From: Bacillota bacterium
GTDB lineage: Bacteria; Bacillota; Clostridia; Oscillospirales; Ruminococcaceae
DNA length: 64,000 bases
Assembly: GCA_023391005.1 (NCBI GenBank)
Contig: JAEWBS010000043.1
Location: forward strand, 14,099 to 78,098
Direction of reading: 5' to 3'
Shown: positions 51,194-60,535 of the stretch, piece after piece
Layout: every line of letters starts with the position of its first letter
How positions within the stretch are numbered: position 1 is the first letter of the stretch
The notes under the pieces: generated by a model
What the model was told of the DNA's origin: nothing
What the model saw: the letters and a program-made list of their open reading frames with translations, nothing else
Database searches by the model: none
Translations under genes and position numbers: made by a program

Positions 51194-51286
51194 ATGAAAA
51201 ACAAGTCAGCGACCATCTACAAATCTGTTCGTGCCTATTGTTGTCGCTCCTGCTGTTGTACGCCGACTTGTCGAATGTGTTGTTGA
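51194..51286 (+). CDS. 30-aa Cys-rich leader peptide
   Basis: ATG 51194 follows TAGGAGG at a good distance; TGA is at 51284-51286. The product ends CCRSCCCTPTCRMCC and has eight Cys among its last 15 residues, with none in the basic first half (MKNKSATIYKSVRAY). It precedes an UroD-type methyltransferase and a polar amino acid importer. Pieces of the leader can pair with the operon: GCTCCT (51246-51251), within its first Cys codons, is complementary to the ribosome-binding site GGGAGC (51327-51332) of the next gene, and ACAAGTC (51201-51207) pairs with GACTTGT (51265-51271). A ribosome stalled at Cys codons would free the downstream site, so it fits translation attenuation by charged tRNA-Cys. 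A small metal-binding or RiPP precursor role is the alternative. Confidence 0.75.
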   Translation: MKNKSATIYKSVRAYCCRSCCCTPTCRMCC

Positions 51287-51339
51287 TGTTCAAGCACGAT
51301 TTAACACTTCAAAATTACAGATAAAAGGGAGCAAACGAT

Positions 51340-52335
51340 ATGTCTAAGAAACAACTGGTTATCGACGCCTTTAACAATAAAGCTACTGATCGTGTACCCG
51401 TCGGATTCTGGTTCCATTTTGCCGACGAAAAAGATTTTAGCGAGGGTCTTAAAACCCCCGCCGTTATTGAGACAAATTTTAACGGCCACTTAAAGTTCTT
51501 TGACGAATTTTCACCCGATTTTATTAAACTGATGAGCGACGGTTTTTTTGGATATCCCAATGAGCAGCTGCAGAATATCACAAGCATTTCCGGCCTCAAG
51601 GATATTCAGCCTGTCGGGGCCGACCACCCTTGGATTACACAACAGGTGGCGCATGTGCGCAGGCTAACTAACGCCTTTGGCAGCGACATTGCAACATTTT
51701 ATAATATATTCGCCCCTGCCACATACCTCAAATTTGCATTGGGGCGTCCGGTGGGTAATACACGCATCGCCGATTTTATTACGCAGGACAAAGAAGCGCT
51801 CGCTCATGTGCTTGATGTTATCGCGCAAGATCTCGCCGTGCTTTCACAGAGGGTGATTAAAGAAGGCGGCGCTGACGGTATTTATTTGAGCGTTCAAAAC
51901 GTGCAGGATTCGCGGGTAACGCCTGAGCTTTACCGTGAGATTATTGCCCCGAGCGAAATAAAGGTGCTCAATGCGGCAAACGCAGCAAATGATTTAAACA
52001 TATTACATATCTGCGGCTATAAGGGCAGCCGTAACGACCTGTCGCTCTATACAGACTACTCTGCCAAGGTTATCAACTGGGCCGTAGTGGTCGAAGGGAT
52101 TAGTCTTGCCGAGGGTAAGCGCCTGTTTGGCGGACGCGCGGTGATTGGCGGCTTTGATAACACTGTCGACGGCGTGCTCTACGCCGGCAGCAAGGAAGAA
52201 GTCGAGCAGGAAACCGAAAAGCTGATTGCCGAGGCCGGAAAAACCGGCGTTATATTGGGGGCCGACTGCACCATCCCTAGCGATATTGCCCTCGAGCGCC
52301 TGAACTGGGTACGCAGCAAAGCCGCCGCTCTTTAG
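51340..52335 (+). CDS. UroD/MtaA-superfamily protein, corrinoid methyltransferase-like
   Basis: 331 aa; AAAAGGGAGC lies upstream of ATG 51340. The fold is that of uroporphyrinogen decarboxylase (NKATDRVPVGFWFHFADEKD; FSPDFIKLMSDGFFGYP), but the Zn ligands of the methylcobamide:thiol methyltransferase branch are visible: His-x-Cys in NILHICGYKGS and Cys in ILGADCTIPSD. It should transfer a methyl group from a corrinoid protein to a thiol, or the reverse. Genes for a polar amino acid importer follow without a gap, and a Cys-rich leader precedes. A role in S-methyl-cysteine/methionine or cysteine-derived thiol metabolism is plausible. Confidence 0.85.
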   Translation: MSKKQLVIDAFNNKATDRVPVGFWFHFADEKDFSEGLKTPAVIETNFNGHLKFFDEFSPDFIKLMSDGFFGYPNEQLQNITSISGLKDIQPVGADHPWITQQVAHVRRLTNAFGSDIATFYNIFAPATYLKFALGRPVGNTRIADFITQDKEALAHVLDVIAQDLAVLSQRVIKEGGADGIYLSVQNVQDSRVTPELYREIIAPSEIKVLNAANAANDLNILHICGYKGSRNDLSLYTDYSAKVINWAVVVEGISLAEGKRLFGGRAVIGGFDNTVDGVLYAGSKEEVEQETEKLIAEAGKTGVILGADCTIPSDIALERLNWVRSKAAAL

Positions 52336-52368
52336 AGCTGGTGATTAACAATTGATTGGAGTTGCATT

Positions 52369-53262
52369 ATGAAATTTTTAAAATATTCAGCCTTTGCTAT
52401 TGCCACAGTCTCCGTTTTTGCAGGCTGCGTTTCTGCTTCTGCCCCCGCTTCCGCCCCGACAGCTCCGTCTACGGCATCAGCTTCGGCAGTCGCGCCTGCC
52501 TCTTCCGCCGTAGCGGCTGTCACCAAGGTTAAGGTTGCGCATACCCAAACCTATGTGCCCTACGATTTTGTAAATGAAAAAGGCGAATCGGACGGCTTTG
52601 AGGTTAAAGTTCTGATGGCCGTTGATGAACTGCTGCCCCAGTACGAATTTGAATATGTACCCACCACCGACGACGACCTGCTCATCGGTGTTGAGACCGG
52701 CAAATACAATGTCGGTGTAAAAGGCGCCTGGTACACTCAAGAGCGTGCACAGAAATATGTCTTCCCCCAAAATTACATCGCCGCCAGCATTATCGGGCTG
52801 ACCTTCCGGTCTGAAAACGCCGACCAGATTAAAGATATGGAATCCTTTGCTAAATTCAGCGGTAAGTTGGTGCCGATTGCCCCCCAGAACGCGCAGTGGG
52901 CGATCGTGGAAGATTATAATAAAAACCACCCGGATAATCAGGTTCAGCTGATTGCATCTGAGAATTTTCAGGTTTCAGATGCTTACACCTGGGTGCTTGA
53001 GGGCCGCTACGACGCTTATTTTAACATTAAACTCTCGTACCAGAGCAATGTGCTTGCGCCTGACGCCCCTTACAAAGATCTCGCCGACAAGCTGGCTTAT
53101 GTGCCTTATCGCGCTATTCCCACCTTCCCTGTCTTTAATAAAAACGATCAGGCCTTTGCCGACGCTTATGACGACGCTATCTTAAAACTGCGTGAAAACG
53201 GTGTCATCGACCAGCTCTCTCAGAAATATTTCGGTGAAGATATCTTCGCCTATATTCAATAG
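52369..53262 (+). CDS. Amino acid ABC importer substrate-binding lipoprotein, cystine/polar type
   Basis: 297 aa. Lipoprotein signal with a FAGCVSAS lipobox and an Ala/Ser/Pro-rich linker. The binding domain is of SBP_bac_3 type: VKVAHTQTYVPYDFVNEKGE, SDGFEVKVLMAVDELLPQYE, DLLIGVETGKYNVGVKGAWY, TQERAQKYVFPQNYI and FGEDIFAYIQ at the end. Such proteins bind cystine, glutamine, arginine or histidine. The Cys-rich leader upstream suggests cystine or another sulfur amino acid. Confidence 0.9.
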   Translation: MKFLKYSAFAIATVSVFAGCVSASAPASAPTAPSTASASAVAPASSAVAAVTKVKVAHTQTYVPYDFVNEKGESDGFEVKVLMAVDELLPQYEFEYVPTTDDDLLIGVETGKYNVGVKGAWYTQERAQKYVFPQNYIAASIIGLTFRSENADQIKDMESFAKFSGKLVPIAPQNAQWAIVEDYNKNHPDNQVQLIASENFQVSDAYTWVLEGRYDAYFNIKLSYQSNVLAPDAPYKDLADKLAYVPYRAIPTFPVFNKNDQAFADAYDDAILKLRENGVIDQLSQKYFGEDIFAYIQ

Positions 53263-53347
53263 CGGCCTCCTTTAGCCATCTCCCCCGCCTTAAAACGGGG
53301 GAGATCTGCTCTAAACCCGCATCCACTTTTTACAGGGAGGTTTTGTT

Positions 53348-54052
53348 TTGAGACCATTCAAGCCATCGTTTATTTTAGAGGTCATCCCCCGTCTGTTGCC
53401 CTATTTGTCAGTCACACTCGGCGTGATGTTCTGTGTTGTTGTTCTGGGTACGCTGTTGGGCTTCTTGCTGGCGAGAACGCGCATATTTCGTCACCGCATA
53501 TTCAGTCCGCTAGCGGATGCTTATATTGGTATTTTGCGCTGCACACCGCCCATTGTTCTGTTGTTTATCGTATACTACGGTCTGCCTAAGCTGGTGCGGT
53601 CGCTCTCCGGCATCAATATTAACGACATGCATAATGGGGTCTTTGTATTGGTTTCGTTTACGCTCTTGTTTGCGGCGCCTATGGCGGAACTGATGCGCAG
53701 CGCCTACCTTTCGATTGAGCCCGGACAGCGTGAAGCAGCCGTCAGTGTGGGATTAAGCGAAGCGCAGGCGTTTTTTCATATCGTTTTGCCGCAGGCAACT
53801 GCCGTTGCACTGCCCAACTTTGGCAACGCGTTGATAAATTTAATGAAGGACGGCTCACTGGCCTATACCATTGGGTTGATTGACGTTATGGGGCAAGGTA
53901 CCTTGATTATCGCGCGTAACTTTGGCGCTTACTCACTAGAAACTTATCTGGCGTTGACGATTATCTACTGGACAATGACCCTGATTATCGAGCAACTGTT
54001 CGGAGGGCTTGAGCGGCGCTTTTCAAGAGGAAAAAAGCGCATAGCGGCGTAA
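53348..54052 (+). CDS. Amino acid ABC importer permease (first)
   Basis: 234 aa from a TTG at 53348, with AGGGAGG upstream. Membrane protein of the HisM/GlnP family; the permease motif is EPGQREAAVSVGLSEAQAFF followed by HIVLPQATAVALPNFGN. It forms the channel with the permease encoded next. Confidence 0.92.
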   Translation: MRPFKPSFILEVIPRLLPYLSVTLGVMFCVVVLGTLLGFLLARTRIFRHRIFSPLADAYIGILRCTPPIVLLFIVYYGLPKLVRSLSGININDMHNGVFVLVSFTLLFAAPMAELMRSAYLSIEPGQREAAVSVGLSEAQAFFHIVLPQATAVALPNFGNALINLMKDGSLAYTIGLIDVMGQGTLIIARNFGAYSLETYLALTIIYWTMTLIIEQLFGGLERRFSRGKKRIAA

Positions 54053-54064
54053 GGAGGCAGCCCA

Positions 54065-54778
54065 ATGGAATTAAATATTGCCTACATGATGGATACCTTT
54101 TATTTGGCACTGACCGGCGTGCCGACAACATTATTTATTACCTCGGCGTCGCTGGCTTTAGCTTTTCCTATCGCGTTTTATATGGCGTTGGCAAAAATTT
54201 ATCGTACAAAAATAGTCAGCAAACTTGTAACGGCTTTTGTCTCACTGATACGCGGAACGCCGATGGTACTGCAAATTCTCATTGTATACAGCCTGATGCC
54301 CAGCATGCTCAACAAACTCAGCAAGCAGTTTACCCTAGGCATAGATGTGTTTGACATCAATCCGCTGCTGTACGCCGTTATTGTATTCACCATCAGCTCT
54401 GCGGGGGCATTGACAGAGATTTTTCGCTCGGCACTGCAAACCGTAGACTGCGGTCAGCTGGAAGCGGCGCATTCCGTAGGCATTTCGACCCCTCAGGCTT
54501 ATTTGCAATTTATTATCCCGCAGGCGTTGGTTTCCGCCCTGCCCAATATTTGCAGCCTTACCGTCAATGTGATCAAAACCACCTCGCTCGCCTTTATCAT
54601 GACGGTAAAGGATATCACCGCAGTTGCCAAGGTGCAGGCCGCCTATGGCTATAACTACATAGAATCCTATCTCGATATCTTTATTATCTATATTCTGGTG
54701 TGTTCACTGACCCAGCTTGTCTTTTCGTTTGCCGAACGCCGGCTGGGCGTCTACCGCAAACCGGTACACACCGTATAA
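54065..54778 (+). CDS. Amino acid ABC importer permease (second)
   Basis: 237 aa; GGAGG lies upstream of ATG 54065. HisM/GlnP-type motif DCGQLEAAHSVGISTPQAYL followed by QFIIPQALVSALPNICSL. It pairs with the first permease; its stop is 12 bases from the ATPase start. Confidence 0.92.
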   Translation: MELNIAYMMDTFYLALTGVPTTLFITSASLALAFPIAFYMALAKIYRTKIVSKLVTAFVSLIRGTPMVLQILIVYSLMPSMLNKLSKQFTLGIDVFDINPLLYAVIVFTISSAGALTEIFRSALQTVDCGQLEAAHSVGISTPQAYLQFIIPQALVSALPNICSLTVNVIKTTSLAFIMTVKDITAVAKVQAAYGYNYIESYLDIFIIYILVCSLTQLVFSFAERRLGVYRKPVHTV

Positions 54779-54793
54779 TTGGAGGAGATTTCA

Positions 54794-55546
54794 ATGCTTG
54801 AGGTCACGGATGTTCATAAATCGTTTAACCGCAACGAGGTGCTTAAGGGCGTTGGTATTCAGGTAAAAAAGGGCGATGTGGTCGTAATACTCGGGCCTTC
54901 CGGCTCCGGAAAAACCACCTTTTTACGCTGCATAAACTTTTTGGAGCGCGCCGATAAAGGGCGGATTGACTTTGGCGATTTTTCGGTGGATGCTCGCCGA
55001 GCCAGCTCTGCGGAAATTACCGCCGCACGCAAACGCACCGCTTTTGTTTTTCAAAACTACAGCCTGTTCGCTAACAAAACCGCACTTGAAAATGTAACTG
55101 CGGGGCTGATTATCGGGCGTAAAATACCTAAAGCTGATGCGATTGAAATCGGCAAACGCTGCTTAGATAAGGTGGGACTCTCCAACCGATATGACTACTT
55201 TCCCTCGCAGCTTTCCGGCGGGCAGCAGCAGCGAGTGGGCATTGCGCGTGCGGTAGCTGTGAATCCCGATGTCATTTTGTTTGACGAACCTACCTCGGCC
55301 CTTGATCCTGAATTGATAAACGAGGTGCTTGCGGTCATGAAGCAGCTAGCGCAGGAGGGTACCACGATGGTTGTCGTAACGCATGAGCTGTCGTTTGCGC
55401 AGGATGTTGCCAACCATATTGTCTTTATGGACGGCGGCGTTATTGTTGAGGAAGGTCCGCCCAACGAGATTTTGTTTAAACCGCAGCAAGAGCGGACTCG
55501 GCAATTTTTATCGCGCATACTGCCTTATAACGATTATAGTATTTAG
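54794..55546 (+). CDS. Amino acid ABC importer ATPase, GlnQ/HisP-like
   Basis: 250 aa from ATG 54794, with GGAGGAG 8 bases upstream. Walker A GPSGSGKTTFLR, Q-loop VFQNYSLFANKTALENV, signature LSGGQQQRVGIARA, Walker B VILFDEPTSALDPELI and switch His in VVTHELSFAQDVANHI are all present. It is the last gene of the leader-peptide operon. Confidence 0.95.
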   Translation: MLEVTDVHKSFNRNEVLKGVGIQVKKGDVVVILGPSGSGKTTFLRCINFLERADKGRIDFGDFSVDARRASSAEITAARKRTAFVFQNYSLFANKTALENVTAGLIIGRKIPKADAIEIGKRCLDKVGLSNRYDYFPSQLSGGQQQRVGIARAVAVNPDVILFDEPTSALDPELINEVLAVMKQLAQEGTTMVVVTHELSFAQDVANHIVFMDGGVIVEEGPPNEILFKPQQERTRQFLSRILPYNDYSI

Positions 55547-55605
55547 TCAAGAATATCAATTAGCGTAAACTTAAAATGGTAGTACCTCTGGTCGCAAAAG
55601 CAACC

Positions 55606-55891
55606 AGAAATTGTCCAACGATTACGAAATGGAACAGCAGCCTTGGAAAACAAGCTGGAACAGGGTCAGCGAAATTAGAAGAACAGAGGAACAGCACACC
55701 GAAGAGGTGGAGCGGTTTATCCGTAAATACAAGCAATACACGGATTTAACAGAACGCACACCGCTATTTTGAATGATTTGATTTGTAGAATCTTTGTAAA
55801 AGCACCTAATAAATCCGATGGAAAAACCAGACTATGTTTTGGTGGGGTTCTGCCGGGACTGAATAAGCCGATGCATGAAGAAATGGCGTAG
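55606..55891 (+). pseudogene. Serine recombinase C-terminal remnant
   Basis: Frameshifted remains of the C-terminal coiled coil and DUF4368-like tail of a large serine recombinase: QHTEEVERFIRKYKQYTDLT in one frame, then, after a shift near 55760-55765, ILNDLICRIFVKAPNKSDGK and PMHEEMA before TAG 55889-55891. The typical 'FxxLxRKYTDIxELTxEILNEFIEKI' arrangement is recognisable. It marks a former integrative element. Confidence 0.65.
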
Positions 55892-55906
55892 CTTTACGCT
55901 ACGCCA
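55884..55906 (+). terminator. Hairpin at the end of the recombinase remnant
   Basis: TGGCGTAGC (55884-55892) pairs with GCTACGCCA (55898-55906), loop TTTAC. A second weaker one (GACGC...GCGTC) follows near 55933. The stretch 55907-56073 shows nothing else. Confidence 0.5.
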
Positions 55907-56073
55907 CACTTCATCAAATACTTTTTTACTAAGGACGCTCTTATGGGCGTCTCTTTATCCTGTGCTTTGTTTGATATATAGATATCATTAAGCGCTCAGA
56001 GGTGGATTTAAATTATCACCATGTGTTAAACGCTATATATCGTTTGTTTATGCGCCCTCATACCGTCATAAAA

Positions 56074-57471
56074 TCACGGATTTTTTGGCGAAGGTTGCGA
56101 TTTGGCTTCTTCCCATATCACCCTGCTTTTATTTTGCACCTGACTGTCATAAGGATCGCTTACGATTTGAGCGTTTTCCTGAAGCCCTGAAAGAATTTCC
56201 ACCCTTCCGCTCTGCCGCACGCCTGTTTCAACCGGCGTCAGCATCGCTTTCCCGTCCCGGATCACATAAACCGCGCTGCCGGTTGCGGTGGGAATTACGC
56301 TGCCCGCCGATACCGAAAAGGTGTCGTGTACCGTATTGGTCGAAAAGAGGATCTCCGCCCGATAGCCCGCGCCGATTGCCTCGGGCAGTTCCCGCGGCTC
56401 TAACTCCACGGCGCACCGTTTTTCGGTCAGCCCGATGGTCGAAACCACATCCTGCGCCACCATTGAAACAAAGCGCACGCGGGCGTCGGTTACAAGACCG
56501 TTTGAAAAGCGGCACTCGGCGGTGTCCCCCACCTTGATGTTCATGGCATCCTCCGCTAAAACCAATGTGCGGATATACATTTTCCCGGGCGTATACAGCA
56601 CCGCCACCGGCTGGTTCTCGGCCACAACGTCCCCTTCCTGAGCCAGCAGCTTCCAGACCACGGCATCGTCCGGGGCAACGAGCGGCCCGCGCCCGAGCTT
56701 TTCCTTAAGGGTGTCAATCGTCATTTGAAGCTGCTGGGCTGCGGCATGCGCGCTGCTAGCCGCGTAGGCGTCATTCTGTTCTAAGGCGGCGAGCTGTGCC
56801 TCTCCGGATTGAATCAGCCCCTCATAATAGGCCCTGACAGTGTCGGAATTGTTGTACTCCGCGATGGCGAGGGCTTCCCGCGCCGTGCTCATCTGGTGAC
56901 GCGGGGTGTATATGCCCGAATCGAGGTAGCGGTCATCGTCGTCTTCGTCGTAGAGATCTCTGACGTCACGCCAGAGGCGCCGGGCCAGCACATAATCTTC
57001 TGAGGCGATATCCCGAAGCGACTGCGCGATCTGCCCCGCCCCGAACAGCCGCTCATACTCCTGCTTGGAAGCGGCGATCTGTTGGCGGAGCTGTTCGCGG
57101 CGCAGCGAAAGCTCCGCCAAGGTACCGGAATGGTTGGACTGGATGCCGGACTGCTGAAGGCTTAGCGAAGCGATTTGATTCTGGAGCTCCTTTACGGCCT
57201 GCGCGCTGTCGATTCCGAGCGGCGTTTCCCCTTTTTTGACCGTTTCACCGACACTGTAAGGTAGGCTTACCACAATTCCGGGCAAACCGGTATTAAGTGT
57301 TATATGCGTTTCGGGCAGCACGTCGCCTTCTTCGCTGACCCTTTGGGAAAGCGATCCGCGCACGACCTGTTCGACCGCCACCGGCAGCGGACGCAGCGCA
57401 TGAAAGGCCCCGGCAACGCCGCAGACCGCCAACGCCACGGCAGCCAGAATAATCTTGTATTTCTTTTTCAT
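56074..57471 (-). CDS. Membrane fusion (periplasmic adaptor-like) protein of a MacAB-type efflux pump
   Basis: 465 aa from ATG 57471 (GAGGTG upstream). N-terminal transmembrane anchor (KIILAAVALAVCGVAGAF), then a lipoyl-like half (VSEEGDVLPETHITLNTGLP), a long coiled coil (about 110-270) and the second lipoyl half (GRGPLVAPDDAVVWKLLAQE), followed by beta domains. This is an HlyD/RND-adaptor-type protein as used with MacB exporters in Gram-positive bacteria. It is the last gene of the TetR-ABC operon. Confidence 0.9.
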   Translation of the reverse strand: MKKKYKIILAAVALAVCGVAGAFHALRPLPVAVEQVVRGSLSQRVSEEGDVLPETHITLNTGLPGIVVSLPYSVGETVKKGETPLGIDSAQAVKELQNQIASLSLQQSGIQSNHSGTLAELSLRREQLRQQIAASKQEYERLFGAGQIAQSLRDIASEDYVLARRLWRDVRDLYDEDDDDRYLDSGIYTPRHQMSTAREALAIAEYNNSDTVRAYYEGLIQSGEAQLAALEQNDAYAASSAHAAAQQLQMTIDTLKEKLGRGPLVAPDDAVVWKLLAQEGDVVAENQPVAVLYTPGKMYIRTLVLAEDAMNIKVGDTAECRFSNGLVTDARVRFVSMVAQDVVSTIGLTEKRCAVELEPRELPEAIGAGYRAEILFSTNTVHDTFSVSAGSVIPTATGSAVYVIRDGKAMLTPVETGVRQSGRVEILSGLQENAQIVSDPYDSQVQNKSRVIWEEAKSQPSPKNP

Positions 57472-57481
57472 AAACGCCACC

Positions 57482-59833
57482 TCATTCTCTTTCCCGCAGC
57501 AATTCCACAGGTGTGATCTTTTTCAGCTTCCGGTAGACGACCGCGTTGCTTAAAGCAACCGCCACAGCGATCAGCCCGACCGATAGGGCAAGGGCGTAGC
57601 CGTCGGTAAAATCGGGTATGGAAAACATCTCTAAGGACATGGAACGGGAGATCACCCTGCCCATCGCGAGCGTCATGGGAATTCCGATTAGGACGGCGCC
57701 GCAGGTCAAAAGCCATTGACTCACCGAAACGGCATCCATACACTGCTTGTCGGACAGACCCAGCATCCGCATCACCGAAACCTCCCTTTTCAGCTCTTCA
57801 AAGCCGATCAGCGAGCCCGTATAGATGACGGCGAACCCGATCAGCACGCCCATGGCTGCCATGCCGGACATGATACCCCCGATGCTTCCCATCATATCCC
57901 GGTACTGGGCGATCTTCTGTTGTCGGCTTTGCACCCCCGCCGCCATCGGGGCGTTCTCCAGCCGCCCGAGCAAATCCTCCCGTACTTCGGGCGGCGCTTT
58001 GATGAGCACCGAGGTAAATACATCGCGGTAGGCGCTGATCCTGCCCGCCTGTTCCTGCGACAGATAAACGGTGCTGCCCATATATTGCGCCGTGAGTCCC
58101 GTCACGGTCAGGCGGCTGATTTTTTCCTCGGGATAAGTCACCGTTGCCTCGACGGTGTCCCCGACGCCCACGCCAAGCTGCCCCGCCGTATGGACCGAAA
58201 GAACGATGCCCCCGGGCTCAACCTGTACCGGCGCGCCCGATTCGTCGTAGAGGCGGGAGAGCACCGAGTTTTCGGAAATCCCCTGCGCAACGCAGTCCTG
58301 CTCCGCTGTTTTTCCGCGCAGCCGGACGGGGAATTCCACAATGCCCTCCGCTTGTTCGATGCCGGGGCTGCGCACAATGCGCATGGCGTCCGCAGCCGCT
58401 ACAGGTCCGTTGAATGAAACGGTGATATCCTGCCGTTGGTTTTGCTCCAAATTATCGAAAAGATAGACGTCGAACAGCGTGTTCATCGACATCAGCGTCG
58501 CCGTTATCATATAGGCGCAGGCAATCCCGAAAAGCGAAAGCGCCGATCGCCTGCGGTTGCGGGAGAGGCTGCGGACAGCCATAACACCCGGCACGGTAAA
58601 CAGACCGATAAAGCCGGGTAGTCGCTCTAAAAAGAATTTTCGCGCCGCTTTTGGCGGGGCGGGACGCAGCGCCACGGCCGGCGCTAAGGCACTGGCACTT
58701 TTGACCGATAGGGCGCCCACGGCGGCACAGAAGGCGGTCGAGAGGACGGCGCCGATCGCCATATAGCGCAAAGAAACGGGAACCGACACATCGGGAAGAC
58801 GAAAATAAGTTCGGTAGAAATTCGCCATAAAGCCTCCGGAAAGGCTGCCGTAAACCCCACCGGCCAGCCCGCCGACCAGACCGACCAGCGCGCCGTAGCC
58901 GGTGTAATGCAGGATGATCGCCTTGGATGAAAGGCCAAGCGCCCGCAAGGTGCCGATCTGGGTGCGCTGTTGCTCGATCAAACGCTGCAAGGTTATGTAG
59001 AGGATGATAGCCGAAATACCCAGAAACAAAAAAGGGATGGATTGGGCGGTTTTCCCGACCTGCTCGATCTCGGTTTCCAGCATCGAAACCGACAGCTCAT
59101 CCTTATTTTCATAGACGCGGTACACCCCATAGGGCTTGAGCACCGCTTCGACCTGCGCTTTGACCTGCTTGAAGTCAATTCCCCTGTCCAAGGTAAAGAC
59201 AAAGCTGTTCGCTTTGCCCTCCATCGAAAGAAATCGGGCCATTTCTCCATATTCTAAAAAGGCGGCGTCGTAGGCGGAAAGGTCGGGCAGCATTTCACTG
59301 ATATTGCGGATCAGGTAAATATTTTCCGGGGATAAGCCGCTCCCCGTGACCGTGTAGACGGTGTTCATCCCGCCCGCAGACAGTGTCACCGTCCCGCCCT
59401 CCGACAGTCCATGCGCCTGAAAAAAACCGTCGCCAAGGATAATCTGCCGGCTCTGCGGCTGCGGCGGCATCCCTCTGGAAAGCAGCGGCCTATTTAGCCC
59501 GTCCGGGATAAAGGAGATCAGCCGCAGCTCGGTTCCCCGTTCCATTGAGGAAACCTTTACATCCTTTACCAGTCGCCCCTGCGCGCTCTGAACCCCTTCG
59601 ATGCGCTCCAACGCCCGAACCACCGATAGCGGGGCCTGTGCCACCTCGGCGAAGGCGTCGCAAAAAGCGGTCGCCTCAAAGAAATAGTGCTTTGATTCTT
59701 GGAGCTGATCCATCGCGATGGACAGCACCGAATAGCCGGCAAAGCCCATTGCGGCCACGGCCGCCGCCACCGCGTAGGAAGCGATGCTCTTTTTCATATC
59801 CCGCAGCATTTTGAGCAGCAGCGTTTTTACCAT
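57482..59833 (-). CDS. FtsX/MacB-type ABC permease
   Basis: 783 aa from ATG 59833, overlapping the ATPase stop. N-terminal membrane helix (ASYAVAAAVAAMGFAGYSVL), a large extracytoplasmic domain, and two sets of FtsX core helices (IPFLFLGISAIILYITLQRL, RTQIGTLRALGLSSKAIILH; and AAMGVLIGFAVIYTGSLIGF, REVSVMRMLGLSDKQCMDAV). The duplicated FtsX cores are typical of lipid, peptide or antibiotic exporters. It works with the ATPase 59827-60534 and the adaptor 56074-57471. Confidence 0.92.
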   Translation of the reverse strand: MVKTLLLKMLRDMKKSIASYAVAAAVAAMGFAGYSVLSIAMDQLQESKHYFFEATAFCDAFAEVAQAPLSVVRALERIEGVQSAQGRLVKDVKVSSMERGTELRLISFIPDGLNRPLLSRGMPPQPQSRQIILGDGFFQAHGLSEGGTVTLSAGGMNTVYTVTGSGLSPENIYLIRNISEMLPDLSAYDAAFLEYGEMARFLSMEGKANSFVFTLDRGIDFKQVKAQVEAVLKPYGVYRVYENKDELSVSMLETEIEQVGKTAQSIPFLFLGISAIILYITLQRLIEQQRTQIGTLRALGLSSKAIILHYTGYGALVGLVGGLAGGVYGSLSGGFMANFYRTYFRLPDVSVPVSLRYMAIGAVLSTAFCAAVGALSVKSASALAPAVALRPAPPKAARKFFLERLPGFIGLFTVPGVMAVRSLSRNRRRSALSLFGIACAYMITATLMSMNTLFDVYLFDNLEQNQRQDITVSFNGPVAAADAMRIVRSPGIEQAEGIVEFPVRLRGKTAEQDCVAQGISENSVLSRLYDESGAPVQVEPGGIVLSVHTAGQLGVGVGDTVEATVTYPEEKISRLTVTGLTAQYMGSTVYLSQEQAGRISAYRDVFTSVLIKAPPEVREDLLGRLENAPMAAGVQSRQQKIAQYRDMMGSIGGIMSGMAAMGVLIGFAVIYTGSLIGFEELKREVSVMRMLGLSDKQCMDAVSVSQWLLTCGAVLIGIPMTLAMGRVISRSMSLEMFSIPDFTDGYALALSVGLIAVAVALSNAVVYRKLKKITPVELLRERE

Positions 59834-60534
59834 ACCATCGCCTCCGCCGGAATTGGCGACGGGTTTTCTTCGATACGCTCGATTCTGCCGTCCTTCATAT
59901 GGAAGATTCGGTCGGCCACCTGCGCCATGCCCGCGTTGTGTGTGATGGCAATCACAGGGCAACCCAGCCGGTCGCGCACCTCGAGCAGCAGCTTGACCAC
60001 CGCGACGCTGTTTTGGCTGTCGAGCGCGCCGGTGGGCTCGTCGCACAGCAGCAGCCCGGGATTTTTCACGATCGCGCGGGCGATGGATACGCGCTGCTGC
60101 TCGCCGCCCGACAACTGGGAGGGAAAGTGTCCGCCGCGCCCGCCCAGCCCCACGAGCCGCAGCGCCTCGTCCGGGTCGGACGCGCCTGAAACAATGCTGG
60201 CTGCCAGCGCCACGTTCTCCCGGGCGGTTAGCGAGGGGATGAGGTTGAAAAACTGGAATACAAAGCCCACCGCATCCTTCCGGTAGACCGAAAGCTGCGC
60301 GTCGCTGTACCGGGTGAGATCGTCGCCGTTATACCAGACGCGCCCTTCGGTCGGCCAGTCCATTCCGCCAAGCAAGTTGAGCAGCGTGCTCTTCCCGCAG
60401 CCGGAGGGCCCCAGCACAACAATGAACTCCCCCGCGTAAATCTCGAAGGAAACCTCGCGCAGGGCATAAACCTGCACGTCGCCCGCGCCGTACACCTTCG
60501 ACAGGTTTTCTCCACGGAGCATACATCCGCTCAT
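59827..60534 (-). CDS. ABC exporter ATPase, MacB/LolD-like
   Basis: 235 aa from ATG 60534 (AGAGGGG upstream). Walker A GPSGCGKSTLLNLLGGMD, Q-loop VFQFFNLIPSLTARENV, signature LSGGEQQRVSIARA, Walker B LLLCDEPTGALD and switch His in VIAITHN. The FNLIPSLTA form is typical of the MacB/LolD exporter class. The gene starts 1 base past the TetR stop. Confidence 0.93.
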   Translation of the reverse strand: MSGCMLRGENLSKVYGAGDVQVYALREVSFEIYAGEFIVVLGPSGCGKSTLLNLLGGMDWPTEGRVWYNGDDLTRYSDAQLSVYRKDAVGFVFQFFNLIPSLTARENVALAASIVSGASDPDEALRLVGLGGRGGHFPSQLSGGEQQRVSIARAIVKNPGLLLCDEPTGALDSQNSVAVVKLLLEVRDRLGCPVIAITHNAGMAQVADRIFHMKDGRIERIEENPSPIPAEAMVW

Positions 60535-60535
60535 A

